Assembly: GCA_933207985.1 (NCBI GenBank)
Contig: OW240916.1
Location: 301,567,561-301,631,560 of the forward strand
Length of the DNA: 64,000 bases
Reading direction: 5' to 3'
Source: Pelobates cultripes
Lineage: Eukaryota; Chordata; Amphibia; Anura; Pelobatidae
Position numbers and translations under genes: made by a program. Positions 20,008 to 33,844 of this stretch are shown one piece after another; the stretch's first letter is position 1; every line of letters starts with the position of its first letter. The notes beneath the pieces were generated by a model, which saw only the letters and a program-made list of their open reading frames with translations, was not told the origin of the DNA and did no database searches.

Positions 20008-22426
20008 TTACCTAGGGTTACCCCCTTTCTTGCCCTATTTACTTTAGATTGCTAATATTCCAGTTTCATTTCCCATATTATTATCTGAGCATCTTCAGCA
20101 TATAGATGGTATTGAAATCCAGATAAGTTAATAAGGTCACCAAGAGAGACAATTGGAGATTAAAAGACGGCCAAGAACAGAGCCTTGGTAACATCTTACC
20201 AGATATCTCAGAGTTCCAATAGCATGAGGTGATCAAAAATGTACATTATTTTTTATACTTCACAAATGCCTTACTTTCAAACCAAGGTCCCTTATACTTA
20301 TATACAAATAACAAGCTATTTTTTCTTTCCATAGAAAACATAGGTTACATACACTTGTCTATGTTGTGTCACGTGAATAGTCCAGGAATTCCCAACATAC
20401 ATTATAACTATCAATACTTTTCTCAGATGAAAGTCAGAAAATTGATACTGAGTGGTACTTGGCACTCAAAGAATAAGTTATTTATTCATGCTCCTAATAC
20501 CTGTTGGAGAAACTGTTCCCAACTGGGATCAACTGTTCAAATTCACTAGGGTGTCCAGTTATAAATCCAATTGGTGTCAAGTTCAAAGGTTTATTACAAC
20601 TAAATTTGTACAGCCATTTGAGTTGTACGTTTTCCGGCTCCATATGCTCTCAATCAATCTACAACATAACATTAGACATTTCATACATCATGTATTGATG
20701 GGAACCAAACTCAGTGTACTCAACATATGTAAACAAACCTCATTCCATACATTTGAGTCAAAGCTTGAAATGTTTCGTAGGCGTTATTGACCCACTAGAC
20801 ATTACACAGCAGTTGTGGACATAATGATTTCATGCAGAATAATAGCTGACTAATGCACAAAACAATTGTTTAAAATGTGTTTGTGTCCAATGTACTATTT
20901 CATTTTTATTCATGTAGAATATTGGAAAATCATTCCAAATTTGAAATTGTAAACAATTGCAAAGGGTTACTTTAAGCAACATGGTCACTTACTTGTTTCA
21001 AAGTGGTCATGGTGCAAGCTTTATGAAACATTCCGCATACAGAGATATTTTATCAATACTAATGTAAATTCTGTGCATGAAATACATTCATTATCAGCTC
21101 GTATAGCATGCTGGCGATGGACATATACAGTGTCCAGTGGAGACATTTTCCCCCTCTCCGTCCTGCCGCTGTCCCACCCTACCCCTGCATGCCTCAGAGC
21201 AAGTGCAATTGCTGAACATACACTTTAGATCCTTACTGAGAAGCATTTCATTGGACCACAAAGTAAGGGAACTGGGATGTAAGTGAACTGGGCTGCAGGT
21301 AGAACTTGGCCTCAGCGCTGGAGTTAAGATGAGTTATTTTAATCTATTTCACCTTTTGTCAGGAAAAACTTTTACAGGAAGAGGTAAAACAACCAAAAAA
21401 GTATTTTAATAAAACATTGTTTTCTTGGTTGGAGTAATTCTTCCATTTTTTTTTTTATTTAACTGTTTACTTTTGCTTTTTTATTACTTAAAACTATAGT
21501 TCTTAGTTTTTTTATTATTAGAAATTGAAGATTCATCATTTAATTCTACTGTATTTGAGTTGTGTAAACTGTGCAATAACATTTAAATAAATTGAGTTAA
21601 TGAGTTATGAATTAGCTTGATAAAGGAACACAAAAATATCTCTTTGTGAAGAAAAATTCCACAATTCCACTTTATCTCAAATAATTCTTTCTAAAGGTCA
21701 TATGCTCTGTAATAAAGGGTCAGGTTTAATAAAAATAAAATAGCCATAAAGTTGAGTTTCATCTACAAATTATAATAGTATTTTATACTCCCTTGTTTTA
21801 TTATAAGAGATAATGCAGTTACATTTGATAGAATCAATGTGCCAGATCACAAAAAAAAAAGAATATATAATTAATGAATTGATTAATTATTTAGTGTTGA
21901 ACTCAAAGATGACAACTGGAATAGAAAAGTTCATAAATTAAATAAAAGCAAACATTGTATACTCCCCAGTCCATGCCCTCACCCTATTTACTCTGTTCAT
22001 ACGAACGTCTTGTTTCCTTGTTTGACCCACTTAGCAACGTTGTTTATTGATGGGTTAAAAGTGAGATTTGTTTCCACTCAATTTGATGAACTATGATGTG
22101 TCCTATGTCACCCTTTTGTTTATTGAATGTTGCTAGACAGTTTGAAAAAAATAGAGAATCAAAACCTGAAAAATTCATTTAAGGAACAAAAATAAAACAA
22201 AGAGATTTCACTATCACAAGTTCCCAAAGAAGGAAAGCGGAAACAAAGTTTATGAACACCAAATATGTGTGATAAAAATAGCAAAATAACTACATTGATG
22301 GGATTCAATACCCAGTTTATACAAATAAATTAAACCGTGCATGCAACCACAAAATAAATCTTTTGTTAGCTTTTTTTTTATTTAATCTCTCTCTCTATTT
22401 GGTACTGAATCCAAAATAAGCTAGAA
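20008..22426. other. AT-rich non-coding sequence with one decayed MITE
   Basis: About 20964-21400 resembles the MITE at 30633 (AAAGTGGTCATGGT and CATACAGAGATATT words in the same order). No coding sequence was recognised elsewhere. The 21840-22400 stretch is simple AT-rich DNA. Confidence 0.5.
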
Positions 22427-22795
22427 GAGCACTAGAGTGTTAAGAATACAAACCTGTATTCCTAACGCTATTGTATCCCCCCACGTTTGAAGATTAAAGG
22501 GTTAAAAAAGATTTTTACCTTACCTCTCTCAGCACTTGCTAGGTCTCACCCTCCTGCAATTTCATGGTCATGGTGGGACCTAATGCGCATTCCAGCTTCC
22601 CCATTGAACCAATGCTTTCTTGTGAGGAACATATAAGATATTAGACATCTTCACGCAAAGTGTGAAGCTGTCCAACGTCGGAGGTACCCGGAAGCACATC
22701 TTCCAGACTGACACTAGAGGTGTTTCACATTGCAGGGTTAAACAGACTACTACAATGTATTGGTTTGTGGGCTCCTATTGTCCCTTTAACAATTT
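22427..22795. mobile_element. Decayed TTAA-type MITE
   Basis: It begins near AGAGCACTAGAGTG and ends ATTGTCCCT next to TTAA (22796-22799). It has the TTCACGCAAAGTGTGAA hairpin and the GGGTTAAA words of the GTGTCCCTTTAA-ending family. Confidence 0.6.
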
Positions 22796-22857
22796 TAGTC
22801 TGAAGTTTGTTCCATGGTTTGCTAGGATATTTATTAGTGTGTTTTATGAGTGAACTT

Positions 22858-24290
22858 GGCAATCTTCTGGCGAGGATGGAAAGGCGCGCAATATACTGGG
22901 ACATCTTCCCGCAAGGAGTGTATGTAACAGCACCACGCAGGAGAGCGCAGCTGTCACAGGCCTTGCCAGAATCAAGATCTCGGGTGCCAGGCAGTAGAGT
23001 GGATGGCAGAGACAGAATGTGATAGACCGGGCAGGCTCACCATACTGATTCGGGTCCCCAGTAGCTCAACCCAGTTAGTCCACGTCGGGATCATGATCAG
23101 ATGGACAGGAGTCACTTGGGAGGCTGGTGCCTGGTCCCTCTACTGCTACTAGTGAGTATTGTGCCAGCGCCTGTGAAGTGCAGGAGGGTCTGGGAGATAG
23201 GGAAGGCGAGCAGGCTAGGGTACAGCTGGTGCAGGAACAAAGCGAGGTAGTGCGCTTTCTCATGGCTTCATGGGGGGCATGGTGACTTCCTTGATAGCGT
23301 CAGTCTCATTGTTTCCTTGCCCACCAAAATCCTGAGGGGGTTCGGTTAGGCTTCCAGTGGGAGGATTTTGCCTGCGTTTACCGGGGTGCGAACTGTTCAC
23401 TCTGGGTATGTATATGGTGCTGGACATTGAGGAGAAGATTGTCAAGGGTGAGCTTGTTAATTTATTGTCGGTCACTCCAAACTGCGAGATGGTGGACAGG
23501 ATATGGCTGGGTGACACGGAAGAAGAAAAGGATAAGTAATTTCTATATACATCTGGTAACTGGTTGCAGGGGTTTGCCATGCTTATGAGAATTTTAGCTT
23601 GCAGGTTCCCAGAGAAGACTCCAGTCTTGTTTGGCTACCTGGATTTCATCTTGGAGCATATAAAGTTCATGGAGCCAATGCTGGTTTTCGATATGACCAC
23701 CAGGAGATGGCGGCTGGTTCTGGGATGGATTTTGGTGTTCAGGATGGCAGCTCGATCAGCAAAAAGATGACATACCTAGGTCAGAGGACACCGATGAGTG
23801 TGGAAAAGATGCGCCCGTGGCTAGACCAGTATTCTAAGCGGAGGGAGGCTCAGATATTGTTAAATAGGTTTTTCACTGGTTTTTGGATCCCTTTTGTGGG
23901 TAATTTGTGGTCGGATGAGGGACAAGACAAAGTCATTGCAGATAAGCTGGAGAAGGAGGTCTGGTTGGGGCGTATGGCAGACCCCTTTGATTTCTTGCCA
24001 TTTCCTAACCTAAGGGTGTCTCCAGTGCCCAAGAAGGATCCCAGGGTTTTCTATCTCATTCATCATTTGTCCTACTGGGCGGTCGGGTCAGTAAATGACG
24101 ACATTGACAAAGAGGTGTCTCAGGTTCACTATGCCTGAGAGGTGTCTATTACAAAGAGGTGTCTTGGGTTTTATAAAATGTTTACCTGGTTTAAATAAAG
24201 CAGTGGCCATTGCTCTTATCCACATGTATATGTCCGGTCTTTTATTGGGGGGCAGTGGTTGGGTATATGGAAATATATAGTCAGTGGTCA
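22858..24290 (+). pseudogene. DIRS-like retrotransposon fragment (Gag to RT start)
   Basis: Conceptual translation shows a Gag-like part (FHLGAYKVHGANAGFRYD, about 23650-23700; WLDQYSKRREAQILLNRF, about 23819-23872). It runs into a DIRS-type reverse-transcriptase opening (SPVPKKDPRVFYLIHHLSYW, about 24022-24081). Frames change at least once near 23600-23700 and the RT stops after SVNDDIDKEVSQVHYA at 24138. Downstream domains (palm, RNase H, tyrosine recombinase) are absent. DIRS elements use a tyrosine recombinase instead of an integrase. The copy is dead. It is not the same family as the Ngaro-type element at 33.8-40.0 kb. Confidence 0.75.
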
Positions 24291-24827
24291 AGTAATCGCA
24301 AATATCTTCTTTAATATATTTTTCTAAACTGAAAGTTATTTTAAGTGAATCATATCCAATAGAATAGTGGGGAACAGTGAGAAGGCATCAAAGGTTTGGT
24401 AAATGACACTTGTGAAAACTACAAACTGAGACTGTGCGAGAGATTTATCAAAGTGTTGTCTTCTAAAGAGTGGTCTAAAATACTAGAAGGAGGGCATTCG
24501 CTGTGGAAACTATAGGAACTATGCTACATTCCATTGGTGTCTCCTCCCCTTTTACATTTTTGCACCACTTTATAACACTTTGAGAACGCTCTGAAAATCT
24601 CTCACAAAATTCTTAAGTGGGGAATTGTCCTAAATTTTAATTTTATTTTTTTTTGAGTCCTTCTAAGACACCTGTCTAACACACACTGACCTAACACACT
24701 CTCATGTCCACAACACAATTAAAAACACAGCCTAACACAGTCTCTCAAGCCCACAAGCAAATTAATACATAACATACTATCAAATATAATCAGAGGTAAT
24801 CTGGCTGAGGCATGGTTCTACACTGAC
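24291..24827. other. Non-coding sequence
   Basis: No gene, repeat or palindrome was recognised apart from AACACA-rich text near 24680-24760. Confidence 0.5.
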
Positions 24828-24831
24828 TTAA

Positions 24832-25470
24832 AGGGACACTATAGTCACCTGAACAACTTCAGCTAAATGAGGTTATTCAGATGAGAACCATAGCTCCCTG
24901 CATCCTTTCTCATGTAAACACTTTATTTTCTGAGAAAATACAGTGTTTACATTGAAAGCTAGGAACACCTCCCGTTGCAGTCACTCAGAGTGAACCAGAG
25001 GGACTTCTGAGTTGATGGAGGCATAATATGCCTCCATCCACTCAGATCTGCTGTCAGCAGAGCACAGGGCAGCACTATGCACAGCATCCTGTGATTCAGT
25101 ATCTCCTCCCACTGCATGCAGACACTGAACTTTCCTAATAGAGATTCATTGATTCAATTCATCTCTATAAGGAGATGCTGATTGGCCAGGGCTGTGTTTG
25201 AATCATGCTGGCTCTGCCCCTGATCTGCCTCCTTGTCAGTCTCAGACAATCCTATGGGGAAGCACTGTGATTGGATCAGGCTATCACCTGTCAGCAGACT
25301 GCTTGTTTTTCCTGAGTCTAACAGCATGCAGATTTACAACTTCTGGCTTGAATACAGTAAGATTTTTACTATATTTATGGAGGCATGAGGGGCCCAGGGG
25401 TGCTAGATGGTCGTGTTAACACTATAGGGTCAGGAATACATGTAGTTGCACTGGTGACTATAGTGTCCCT
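24832..25470 (+). mobile_element. TTAA-flanked MITE of the AGGGACACTATAG family, 639 bp
   Basis: TTAA lies at 24828-24831 and 25471-25474. The inverted ends are AGGGACACTATAGTCACC and GGTGACTATAGTGTCCCT, near perfect over 18 bp. Inside, a hairpin pairs GTAAACACT with AGTGTTTAC around ATTTTCTGAGAAAAT. No coding capacity. Confidence 0.92.
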
Positions 25471-25474
25471 TTAA

Positions 25475-25934
25475 TTATCTAAGGTTGTCCTAATGCTTCA
25501 TGCGACATGGACAAACTCATAGCTCGACTCGGCTCTAGCTGTCTAGCATATCTGGTAAATCAACATATCCCATGCCTTCTGGAATTCTTGCAGAGAGCAA
25601 ATTATTTTCCTGTTAATATTAAAACAAAATATGCTTTGTTGAAAAGATAAGTAAGATAATTCTCTCATATTTATTCAAGCTAATTCCAGTCAGAATTTGG
25701 ACAACCTGACCCAAGCTGCACCAACTGGCTAGATTCATTCAGTGTCTGGTTTTTAAATCAGTGCTTTTTTCATCTGTACTCTAAACAAAGTATATGAATC
25801 GGAATATGTACAAAGAACCAACTAAAAAAATTATGGTCAAATGCATCCAGTATGATGCTCATTTACAAATTAAAGTTGACTTGCTTTTTGCAAGCGGATG
25901 ATAATTTGAATTACTATTTGCATGCTGCAAATAG
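25475..25934. other. Non-coding spacer between two MITEs
   Basis: Nothing recognised. Confidence 0.5.
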
Positions 25935-25938
25935 TTAA

Positions 25939-26507
25939 AGGGACACTATAGAGCAGGGCTGTCCAACCTGCGCCCCCACAGATGTTGCTGAACTACAACT
26001 CCCATGAGTCTTTCAATTAAAAATATAGCCAGGGAATCATGGGAGTTGTAGTTCAGCAACATCGGGGGGGAGGGGGAGGGCGCAGGTTGGACAGCCCTGC
26101 TATGGAGTCAGGAACAAAAACATGTATTCCTGACCCTATAGTGTAAAAACACTCTCTAGCCCCCCCTGTCCCTCCTTGCCCCCCTAAATATAGTAAAATA
26201 TTTCCTTTATTCCAGTCTGCTGATGCTGGCTTTGCCCCTGATCTGCCTTATTCAGAAAGCATTGGATTGGCTGAGATTGTCAATTCTGATGAAGTCAGGC
26301 AAGGAGACGGGCAGGCGGCGGAGCCACATGCCACCCTGGCCAATCAGCATCACCTCATAGAGATGCAATGAATCAATGCACCTCTATGAGGAAAGTTCAG
26401 TGTCTCCATGCAGAGGGTAGAGACACTGAATGGCAGTGCTGCAGGGCATAGGGAGGTTTTATCACCTCCCTTATACTAATATGGGGGACATGCTGACCTC
26501 GATAGTG
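25939..26507 (+). mobile_element. Decayed TTAA MITE carrying a nested palindromic element
   Basis: TTAA at 25935-25938 is followed by AGGGACACTATAG, the same start as the MITE at 24832. The right end (ATAGTGTTTTTAA) has decayed. A hAT-type palindrome is inserted within the first 20 bases. Confidence 0.75.
25954..26099. mobile_element. 146-bp palindromic hAT-type MITE
   Basis: Ends are CAGGGCTGTCCAACCTGCGC and its complement. Inner arms GTTGCTGAACTACAACTCCC pair too. The flanking 8-mers CTATAGAG (25946-25953) and CTATGGAG (26100-26107) match at seven of eight positions. Confidence 0.9.
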
Positions 26508-28236
26508 TTTTTAATTTGGCATTTTAAAAACCTGCTGAGGTTTGTTTTTAACTATTTGCGTGCTGGCTGCCCTGATGGAGTATAAGTCAAGCCCACTTGT
26601 GACTTTGTAATTATGAAATGTGACTATTCTGAACCACTGAACGTTGTTCAATATCCTTGACTTTTATTGAGGATTACATCAGGATCTATACTTCACTACT
26701 GATTCATTTTCAAAGTAATGATATCATCCTATGAGATAATGCAATAAAAAATGTGCCTTTAAGCTGCGAAACCCATATTACGATATTATACAATCTACTG
26801 TCTCCTTCCATTTGTTTTATGTAAGCAAATTAAACTAAAGTATTTTAGCATTTCTGAGAGAATATGTTTTAATGGTAGGTTTATTCTTCGTAAATTAATC
26901 CATATCTAATTGCAAAGTGCATACTGATGTAGTCATGTTTGCCCTGGTGCAAATTAAAAGTAAAAATAAAATAGAATAATGGCCACAATTAACAGGAATT
27001 TAATGATTAGCAAATATATAATCCGTTTAGCTTACATGGGCAGCTAACAGGTATAATCTATTAATAATGAGTGTTTATTAAGTCACTGGCACTATGTTCC
27101 ACCTTATATTCATCAGAGAGGTGGGCAACCCCTGCCACTTTTTATCTTTGCACCTCTCACATTTGTTTTTCGATCTCATCTGTTCTTTTTATGTCCTCAC
27201 TATCTATATGCCTTACTTTCAGCATTTCCTTTATGTCTGTCCTTTAATTCCTCCACTTTGGGGTGAAGAGATAAAGGACAACTATCACCTCAAACCTATT
27301 TTTTAATCAATCATTTAAAACCCTATTTTGATGTTACACCACACCAGTTAAATTGCATCATATTGGGAAGACAGAATCAGACGACTGCTAGAGGCAATAC
27401 GGGCATAGGTAAACCTATCACCACATGCGGTGGTCATGTCCAAGAGTAGTGTTGTTCTCGTGGGATGTGAGGGCTCTCGTCGGTTGAATTTTACAAAGAG
27501 CAGCACCAATGGATCCCTGGCTCTTCTTGCTTTCAAATCCTTTAGAGGGTTTTAGCTCCAATGAGAAGAAACTCATGAGTAATTTATGCTAGCAAGTCAT
27601 ATATCAGTCAGCCAATTTTGGCTAAAAGAGGAGACCTCACCGTTTAAGATGGTAAAATAAAAAATCCAGGATAATGTCCTAATGGACAAACTGACAGCAC
27701 ACTTTTGAAACGTTATCCCCGCATTTGATAAAACATGGGCTCTCTGGGTAGAATGAGGGTGGTTTGGTAACTTGGGGTTTATGGGCGTAATTGCATCCCG
27801 GTGGCAGAGACTCTTCTCCATCTTCTCCTCCACTCTCCTTAACTCCCTCACATGTACCTCACTCTTTTCCTCCCTACTTCACAAGACACCACTTGCCTAA
27901 AACCTATACACAAGATTGGTGTGCACCCCTAAATTTACAATATTAGAGAATTTCAAATATTTTCATTAATTTCCACCACATTAATGAATACACAAATGGC
28001 ATACCCCCAATGTGCAATGTGCCTAGTCACTAGTGGATGCTATAGGATGAACTTAAAATTCAACGCAGGGCTATGTGCCTTATAGTAGTGTCTCTCTACT
28101 CTGTATTATGAAAGTTTTGTTTTACTGTTTTAGGGCTTGTTGCCCTGGTTCACTGTATGAAAATATGCTGCTATACCTTTTGAATTATATAATTGCTTAT
28201 GTTATGATATGTGTGGCAATAAAGAGTTGTAAAATA

Positions 28237-28267
<31 letters not shown>

Positions 28268-30628
28268 TTTTTAATATAATAATCCTTTCATCAAGTATTG
28301 AAAGAAAAATTAAGTATATGTAAAAAAAACAAAAAAAAACAATGGGAATATGTCCTCCCAACCTTTAGTATATGAAAGCATACTTCAGCCATATACATAC
28401 AAAATAGTCTCTATGGTCTTTATTGTGTCACTCCCTGCACCAAACCAAGGAAGATCAGAGAAACTGTCTGTTTTAAAATACTGTCTGACCCAATGTGTAT
28501 GTATACGCCTGAAGGATCCTGTCATATATTAAAGGTAGGGATGAGCTTTTTTACATATACATCATTTTAAAATATACATATTTCCTTATAAATCCCGATG
28601 GAAGGATTATTATATAAAACAAATATATTATCAAGAATTAAAGTTTCACCATACCGATGGAGTTGAAATGTCACTTACCTTTCATTATGAATTAAAAAGC
28701 CCATGATAACACCAAATGCAAAGGGTCATTTAATGATAGCCGCCGGTGGAAAGTAAGGAAGTCTCACCTTTTATGTGCATAGTCTTTAAATTGTAATACA
28801 AGCGTAACATATACCTGATGGGAGTACTCTGTGCAGTAAGTGTGTCATATTTATTTTATCTAATCAAGAGGTTTGCTGACATATGGTGAAATATCTATAC
28901 CCCATAAACACCTGCTGGGCAATAGTTTGGGGTGCATTCATGTTGGTTGAACTGGGATTGGGATTAACACTGGTGGTCCCTTTAATTTCTATTTCATGTT
29001 TTACATTTCTGTGCAATGTGACATTTCATTTTATATATACATATATATTGTGGTATGTTAGAGTATAAATCAGCTGCCTTGAAGTGTATTTCTTCTTTGT
29101 ATGGTTACTTGTTCTATTTCCTCGCTTCCTCTTTTTATATTTTTATCTTTGCGGTCTTTATCTGTTTTTAACCTTGGTTTTCCAGTGTGACCACTTTTTA
29201 TTCTACACAAGAGGTATTTCCAGTGTTATATTCCTCTGTGTATAATAACTGCATTATTCCGCTGTGCCATAAATATAATATCCTGCACAGAAGTTAACAA
29301 TGCCTTATCACAACCCTATTCTTTTGAGGTCACAAAGGTTAAAATTACCCAGGAACCACCGGCCAAGTTGTCTTCTCCTATGCAGATCTGTACCCCCAGA
29401 AACAAGTGCACACTCACAGATTTATACTCCCATATACACACAAACACACACATACCCCTAAACATCCACAAGTGCACCTGAAGTTTGGACAAGTCTTGGT
29501 GGAGGGTGCTTTCCTATGCTTATGTGGACCAAGTCACCTGCAATCTGATTTATAGAGGTAGGACTCTGTTCCGAGAATGTCCTGGTCAAACTGGAATGGA
29601 TGGCTGCAGACCACACATAAATATTGAGAGGTGGGAAATGACCCATGGCCTAGAACTTTAAGACCCCAGTTTTAAAAGGACACTCTGGGCATCTCAGCTT
29701 TCAGGTATTTTATATTTTGTTGTGTAATTAGCAGCAGGTTTTGCATGTTTAATTTTGTCTAGTATCTGCAAAAAAAATAAAATAACAACCCACAATTTTG
29801 CAACTTTTTGCATCTTAACTCTTCTAATATTGGGGACATGAATGTGGAATCTGAGGTGGGCAAACAAGTGATGGCAACACTTGCAGCATCACAGGGGGTG
29901 GGCTTGTCTGTAGAAATCACGGGGACTGAAAAGGACGTGTTTTACTCTTACGGCCCTGACTGGCACCACATTGGCCAACCCCACTCAAGAAGGCACATGC
30001 AGATAGCCACCTTGAAACATTCCAATGTTGGCTGAATGCCCTGAATATATTTTGCATTGCACTAGACAAATTTTGCAAGACATCAGAGACCAGTCATGGG
30101 AAAGGACCCCAAAATCGGAACTGTCCTGCTAAAATTTGGGATGGCTGAAAGGTACACTGTCCCATCTCACAATAAAATATATTCTTCTTGTGAATTACAG
30201 TACTGTGTTAACATGAAGTCCCAGATCCATTTCCTTCCCACCCTCATGCAATGTTTCCCCATTAACACATTTATTCATGCAGTCAGGAAGCACGAAAAGA
30301 GGTTTACGGAAATTCAGTTCAGCTAACCGTTTTCATAAGTAAAACGCTGATAAATAAACCACAATTTCAAGAAATCTTTGCTCTCTCTCTCACTATAAAG
30401 TCCAGCTGTGCATGGGATTATTTGATAAAGTCACCACTTTGAAAAGAATCATAGAAAAAGAGTTGAAGCATCCTGATTGGCTGATCACTTCTTTATTTAG
30501 GGGGCAGTGCCAATTGCAGGAAGTGTACAACCTGAGAATTTATTGTAAATTATTTTTAGCATTTTGGATTGGATGTTTTTCTATTTTCTTTAAATATACG
30601 TCACAAAATACATAATAAAGAATAGGCC
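26508..30628. other. AT-rich intergenic sequence
   Basis: No gene recognised over 4 kb. Contents seen: an (AT)n run at 28232-28259 followed by poly(T), and the start of a TTAAAAGGACACTCTGGGC MITE at about 29674 whose other end I could not place. All open frames are short and without recognisable motifs. Confidence 0.55.
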
Positions 30629-30980
30629 TTAAAGAGTTACTCCAACCACAGTGACCACTTCAATGGTTTGAAGTGGTCATGGTGGTAGGAGTCAGTATCT
30701 GCTTGAAACACTGCACATACAGAGATATTAGTAATTATGTACTGGGGGCAAGTTTCACCCCCAGCACACGTGACTTAGGCAGGCCAGAACTGGGCTCCCT
30801 AATGTCAATTATGTGAATATATTATGTCTGTTGTCAGTTCGCAAAGAACGCTGAAAAACAGACGTGAAAATCTTCCCCTTGCTGGTAGAGCACCTGCAAG
30901 AGGAAGATAGCTTTCTCCTCCCAACCTCCCTCCCACATACCGCAATACAAGAAAATGGTAGAAATCCTCACTCCCTTTGC

Positions 30981-32252
30981 CATAGGCGTGCGCACGCATC
31001 GAGGCCGGCAGGGGAGATCACAGGATCTCCCCTGTCGGTCCATGCAGAGCCGGCTCTATCAGAGCGCCGGCCCTGCTGTGTGCCTCCATGGGCCAGTGGG
31101 TAGATCAAAGATCTCCCTTACCAGCCCACAGGCAGGAGAGGACCCGGGGATCTCTAGCCAGCAGCTCCGCCGGCTTCCTTTCGCGAGGTTGAAATGTTGC
31201 CACGGCAAGGCTCAGATCTCGCGAAAGTTAACTCTAGCCCTAGAGGCTAGAGTTCACTTTCACCGCGAAGACCACCGGGGATCAGGGATGGAAGCAAGGA
31301 TCCCCCCCTGCCAGGGAAAAGGTAAGAAGGGAGGGAGGCTATTGCCTAATCTGTCTCCCCCACACCCACACACAATCACTCCAAACAAATTCATACACAC
31401 AGCACCCTCACAGACACAGCACACTAACAGCACCCTTACACATACACACAGCACACTAACAGCACCCTCACACACTAACAGCACACTCACACACTACCAG
31501 CACACTAACAGCACCCTCACATACACACACACAGCACCTTCAAACACACACAGCACACACACAGCACACTAACAGCATCCTCACACACAGCACACTAACA
31601 GCACCCTCACACACTAACAGCACACTCACACACTACCAGCACACTAACAGCACCCTCACATACACACACACACACACACACAGCACCTTCAAACACACAC
31701 AGCACACACACAGCACACTAACAGCATCCTCACACACAGCACACTAACAGCACCCTCACACACAGCACACTAACAGCACACTAACAGCACCCTCACACAA
31801 ACCCAGCACACTACCAGCACTATCACACACACACAGCACCCTTACATACACATACAGCCTCTTCACAGACACAAACAGCACCCTCACACACATACAACAC
31901 ACTAACAGCACCCTCACACACACAGAGCACCCTCACACACAGAGCACACTAAAAGCACCATCACACACACACACTAACAGCACCCTCACACACACAGCAC
32001 ACTAACAACACCCTCACACACAGCACACTAACAGCACCCTCACACAAACCCAGCACACTACTAGCACTATCACACACACAGCACCCTCACACACACACAC
32101 ACCACACTAACAGCACCCTCACACGCACAGCAGTGTATGTATGTATATGTGTGTGTATATAAATATATATATACACACATACATATACACACGGTGTGTG
32201 TGTTTGTGCTTTAGGGTGCACACCCTAATGCAATAGGCTGCGCACGCCTATG
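30981..32252 (+). mobile_element. Non-autonomous hAT-type element with internal CA-rich minisatellite
   Basis: Ends are CATAGGCGTGCGCA and TGCGCACGCCTATG, a 14-bp inverted repeat. Flanking 8-mers CCCTTTGC and CCCCCTGC match at six of eight positions. The left part is GC-rich, then GAAAAGGTAAG, then the tandem array. No transposase. Confidence 0.8.
31370..32135 (+). repeat. CA-rich minisatellite (CACTAACAGCACCCTCACACA type)
   Basis: Irregular units of ~20-35 bp. A block of about 150 bases near 31440-31560 is repeated at about 31590-31720, showing higher-order duplication. An ACACATAC/GTATGT palindrome follows at 32130-32200. Confidence 0.85.
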
Positions 32253-32507
32253 CCCCCTGCCCTTGCTGGCCCGGAGCGCATGCATACTCTCTATGAGAAG
32301 CCTGTAATTGATCCACACCAGTGCCGGGTGACATCACAACGGGGCATGGACAAGCAGCAGTGGGAGCTTTGCTCACTGCTGGATTAAGGTAAATTAAAAC
32401 ATAGTTTGCAGGTTAAATGACGAGGGGAGGACATAATAGGATTACCCTATAGGGTATTTAGAATGTATATTTAAATTTTTTTAACCAGGATTGGAGTGAC
32501 CCTTTAA

Positions 32508-33385
32508 GTATAACAGAGGCTAAAAAATCCACTATATTATTGGAAATTCACTCTAAAATAATTCAGTATTGTCTTTACTGGTTCAATGAATATAAGCACT
32601 TTATGCTGCCAAATTTATACACGTAATTGAATTAATCCATTTTGAATATTTGCATTAATGAAAAAAAAAACATAACTCCGTCTTATATATAATTTATAAA
32701 AAATATATCAAAGCTGTTCTTAATGGAAATTAAAGAGACACATTAAGCTGCAAAGTGAAAATCAATTAATTAACTAGCAATATGCATAGCCATTTCACTG
32801 AAAAGGACGGTGGGATTCAGCACAACCATTTTTGGATGGATATCTCATTTTAAAAATAAACATTAATTTTTAATGCTAGTGTGCGCCAAAAAAGGTTGCC
32901 TATAAAGATGAAAATTAGCCTTTAGTAAATCAATAACACTATGTGCTAATTACATATACAAAATATACAATATTAGTGTATTACATAAAGGCTGTTTAGG
33001 TTAGATCCATCTAAGATGCATTATACTGATAATCAGTAATTAATTCTCAGTTATGATACCGTGTAAGTAGGATTTCCATAAATGTTTACAATATAGTAAG
33101 GGGGGGAATATTTTAGTACAAATAAGGCAAATAGGAAAGACCCCAGAAAAAAAAGCCTAAAAGTTAAATGCTAATTTTTTAAACATTTTCAGATTGTTTC
33201 ATTACTCTTCTATGTATACTTTGCCAGATGCAAAATACAGTGTTTATAACAATGATTGACAGGGAACTAAGATGGATATTCCAGTTACAGGATAAAGAGG
33301 TGTAGATTTCTATATTTAATTTTACTTTTCACACCTCACAAATTAATATTTATTATATATAGAGAATAAGCACACATAATATTAA
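32508..33385. other. AT-rich non-coding sequence
   Basis: Nothing recognised. Confidence 0.5.
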
Positions 33386-33680
33386 CCCCTTCCCGACCTC
33401 GGACGTATCAGGTTCGTCCGACAAATAATGGTCGTTAATGACCGTGGATGTACCTGGTACGTCCGATCCCAAATCTGCACTTACCTGATCGCTGACAATC
33501 CCCTGCCGACGATCACGATGTGTGGACTTGCCTGGCATCCCAGAAAGTCCCCCTGCGGCTGATCCGGCCTCCCTGGGCCATGTGATAGCTGGGTCCTCGC
33601 GATCACATGGCTGGAATAGCCGGCTTGTGCAGTGCCTGCAGGGGAGTGCCTGAGCTCTCAGGATGTCCCCCTCATGCCTG
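33386..33680. mobile_element. Possible TTAACCCCTT-type MITE, one end only
   Basis: It starts TTAACCCCTTCCCGACC, like the short MITE at 47771. It holds a GTCGTTAATGAC palindrome and GTACCTGGTACGT. The other end was not found. Confidence 0.45.
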
Positions 33681-33804
33681 CACTAAAGTTTAGAAAGTAA
33701 AAAAAAAGTTATTAAAAAAAGTTATTAAAAAGTTCAATAAAGTTAATAAAAGTACTTAGATCATATATATATATATATATGCACATACACATACACAATC
33801 TATT

Positions 33805-33844
33805 ATTCTAAGTGTATTTTAATATTAATATATATATAATATAT
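33805..33844. repeat. Left half of an AT-rich palindrome split by the Ngaro element
   Basis: ATTCTAAGTGTATTTTAATA and following AT-rich bases pair with 40044-40086 on the other side of the element. Confidence 0.8.

Larger units (their letters stand above)
30633..32503 (+). mobile_element. TTAA-flanked MITE of the AGAGTTACTCC family with a nested element
   Basis: TTAA lies at 30629-30632 and 32504-32507. Ends are AGAGTTACTCC and GGAGTGACCCT. A terminal hairpin pairs GACCACTTCA with TGAAGTGGTC. About 600 bp remain once the nested hAT-type element is removed. Confidence 0.85.

Noticed and set aside
20229..20790. Overlapping frames of 106 and 112 codons
   Set aside because: Two frames overlap, neither has motifs, and the composition matches surrounding intergenic sequence.
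28231..28274. Hydrophobic frame through the (AT)n/poly(T) run
   Set aside because: Microsatellite translation (YIYIYI, FFFF), not a membrane protein.
30955..31572. 205-codon frame ending in Thr/His/Ser repeats
   Set aside because: It crosses the hAT-type element boundary and runs into the CA-rich array.
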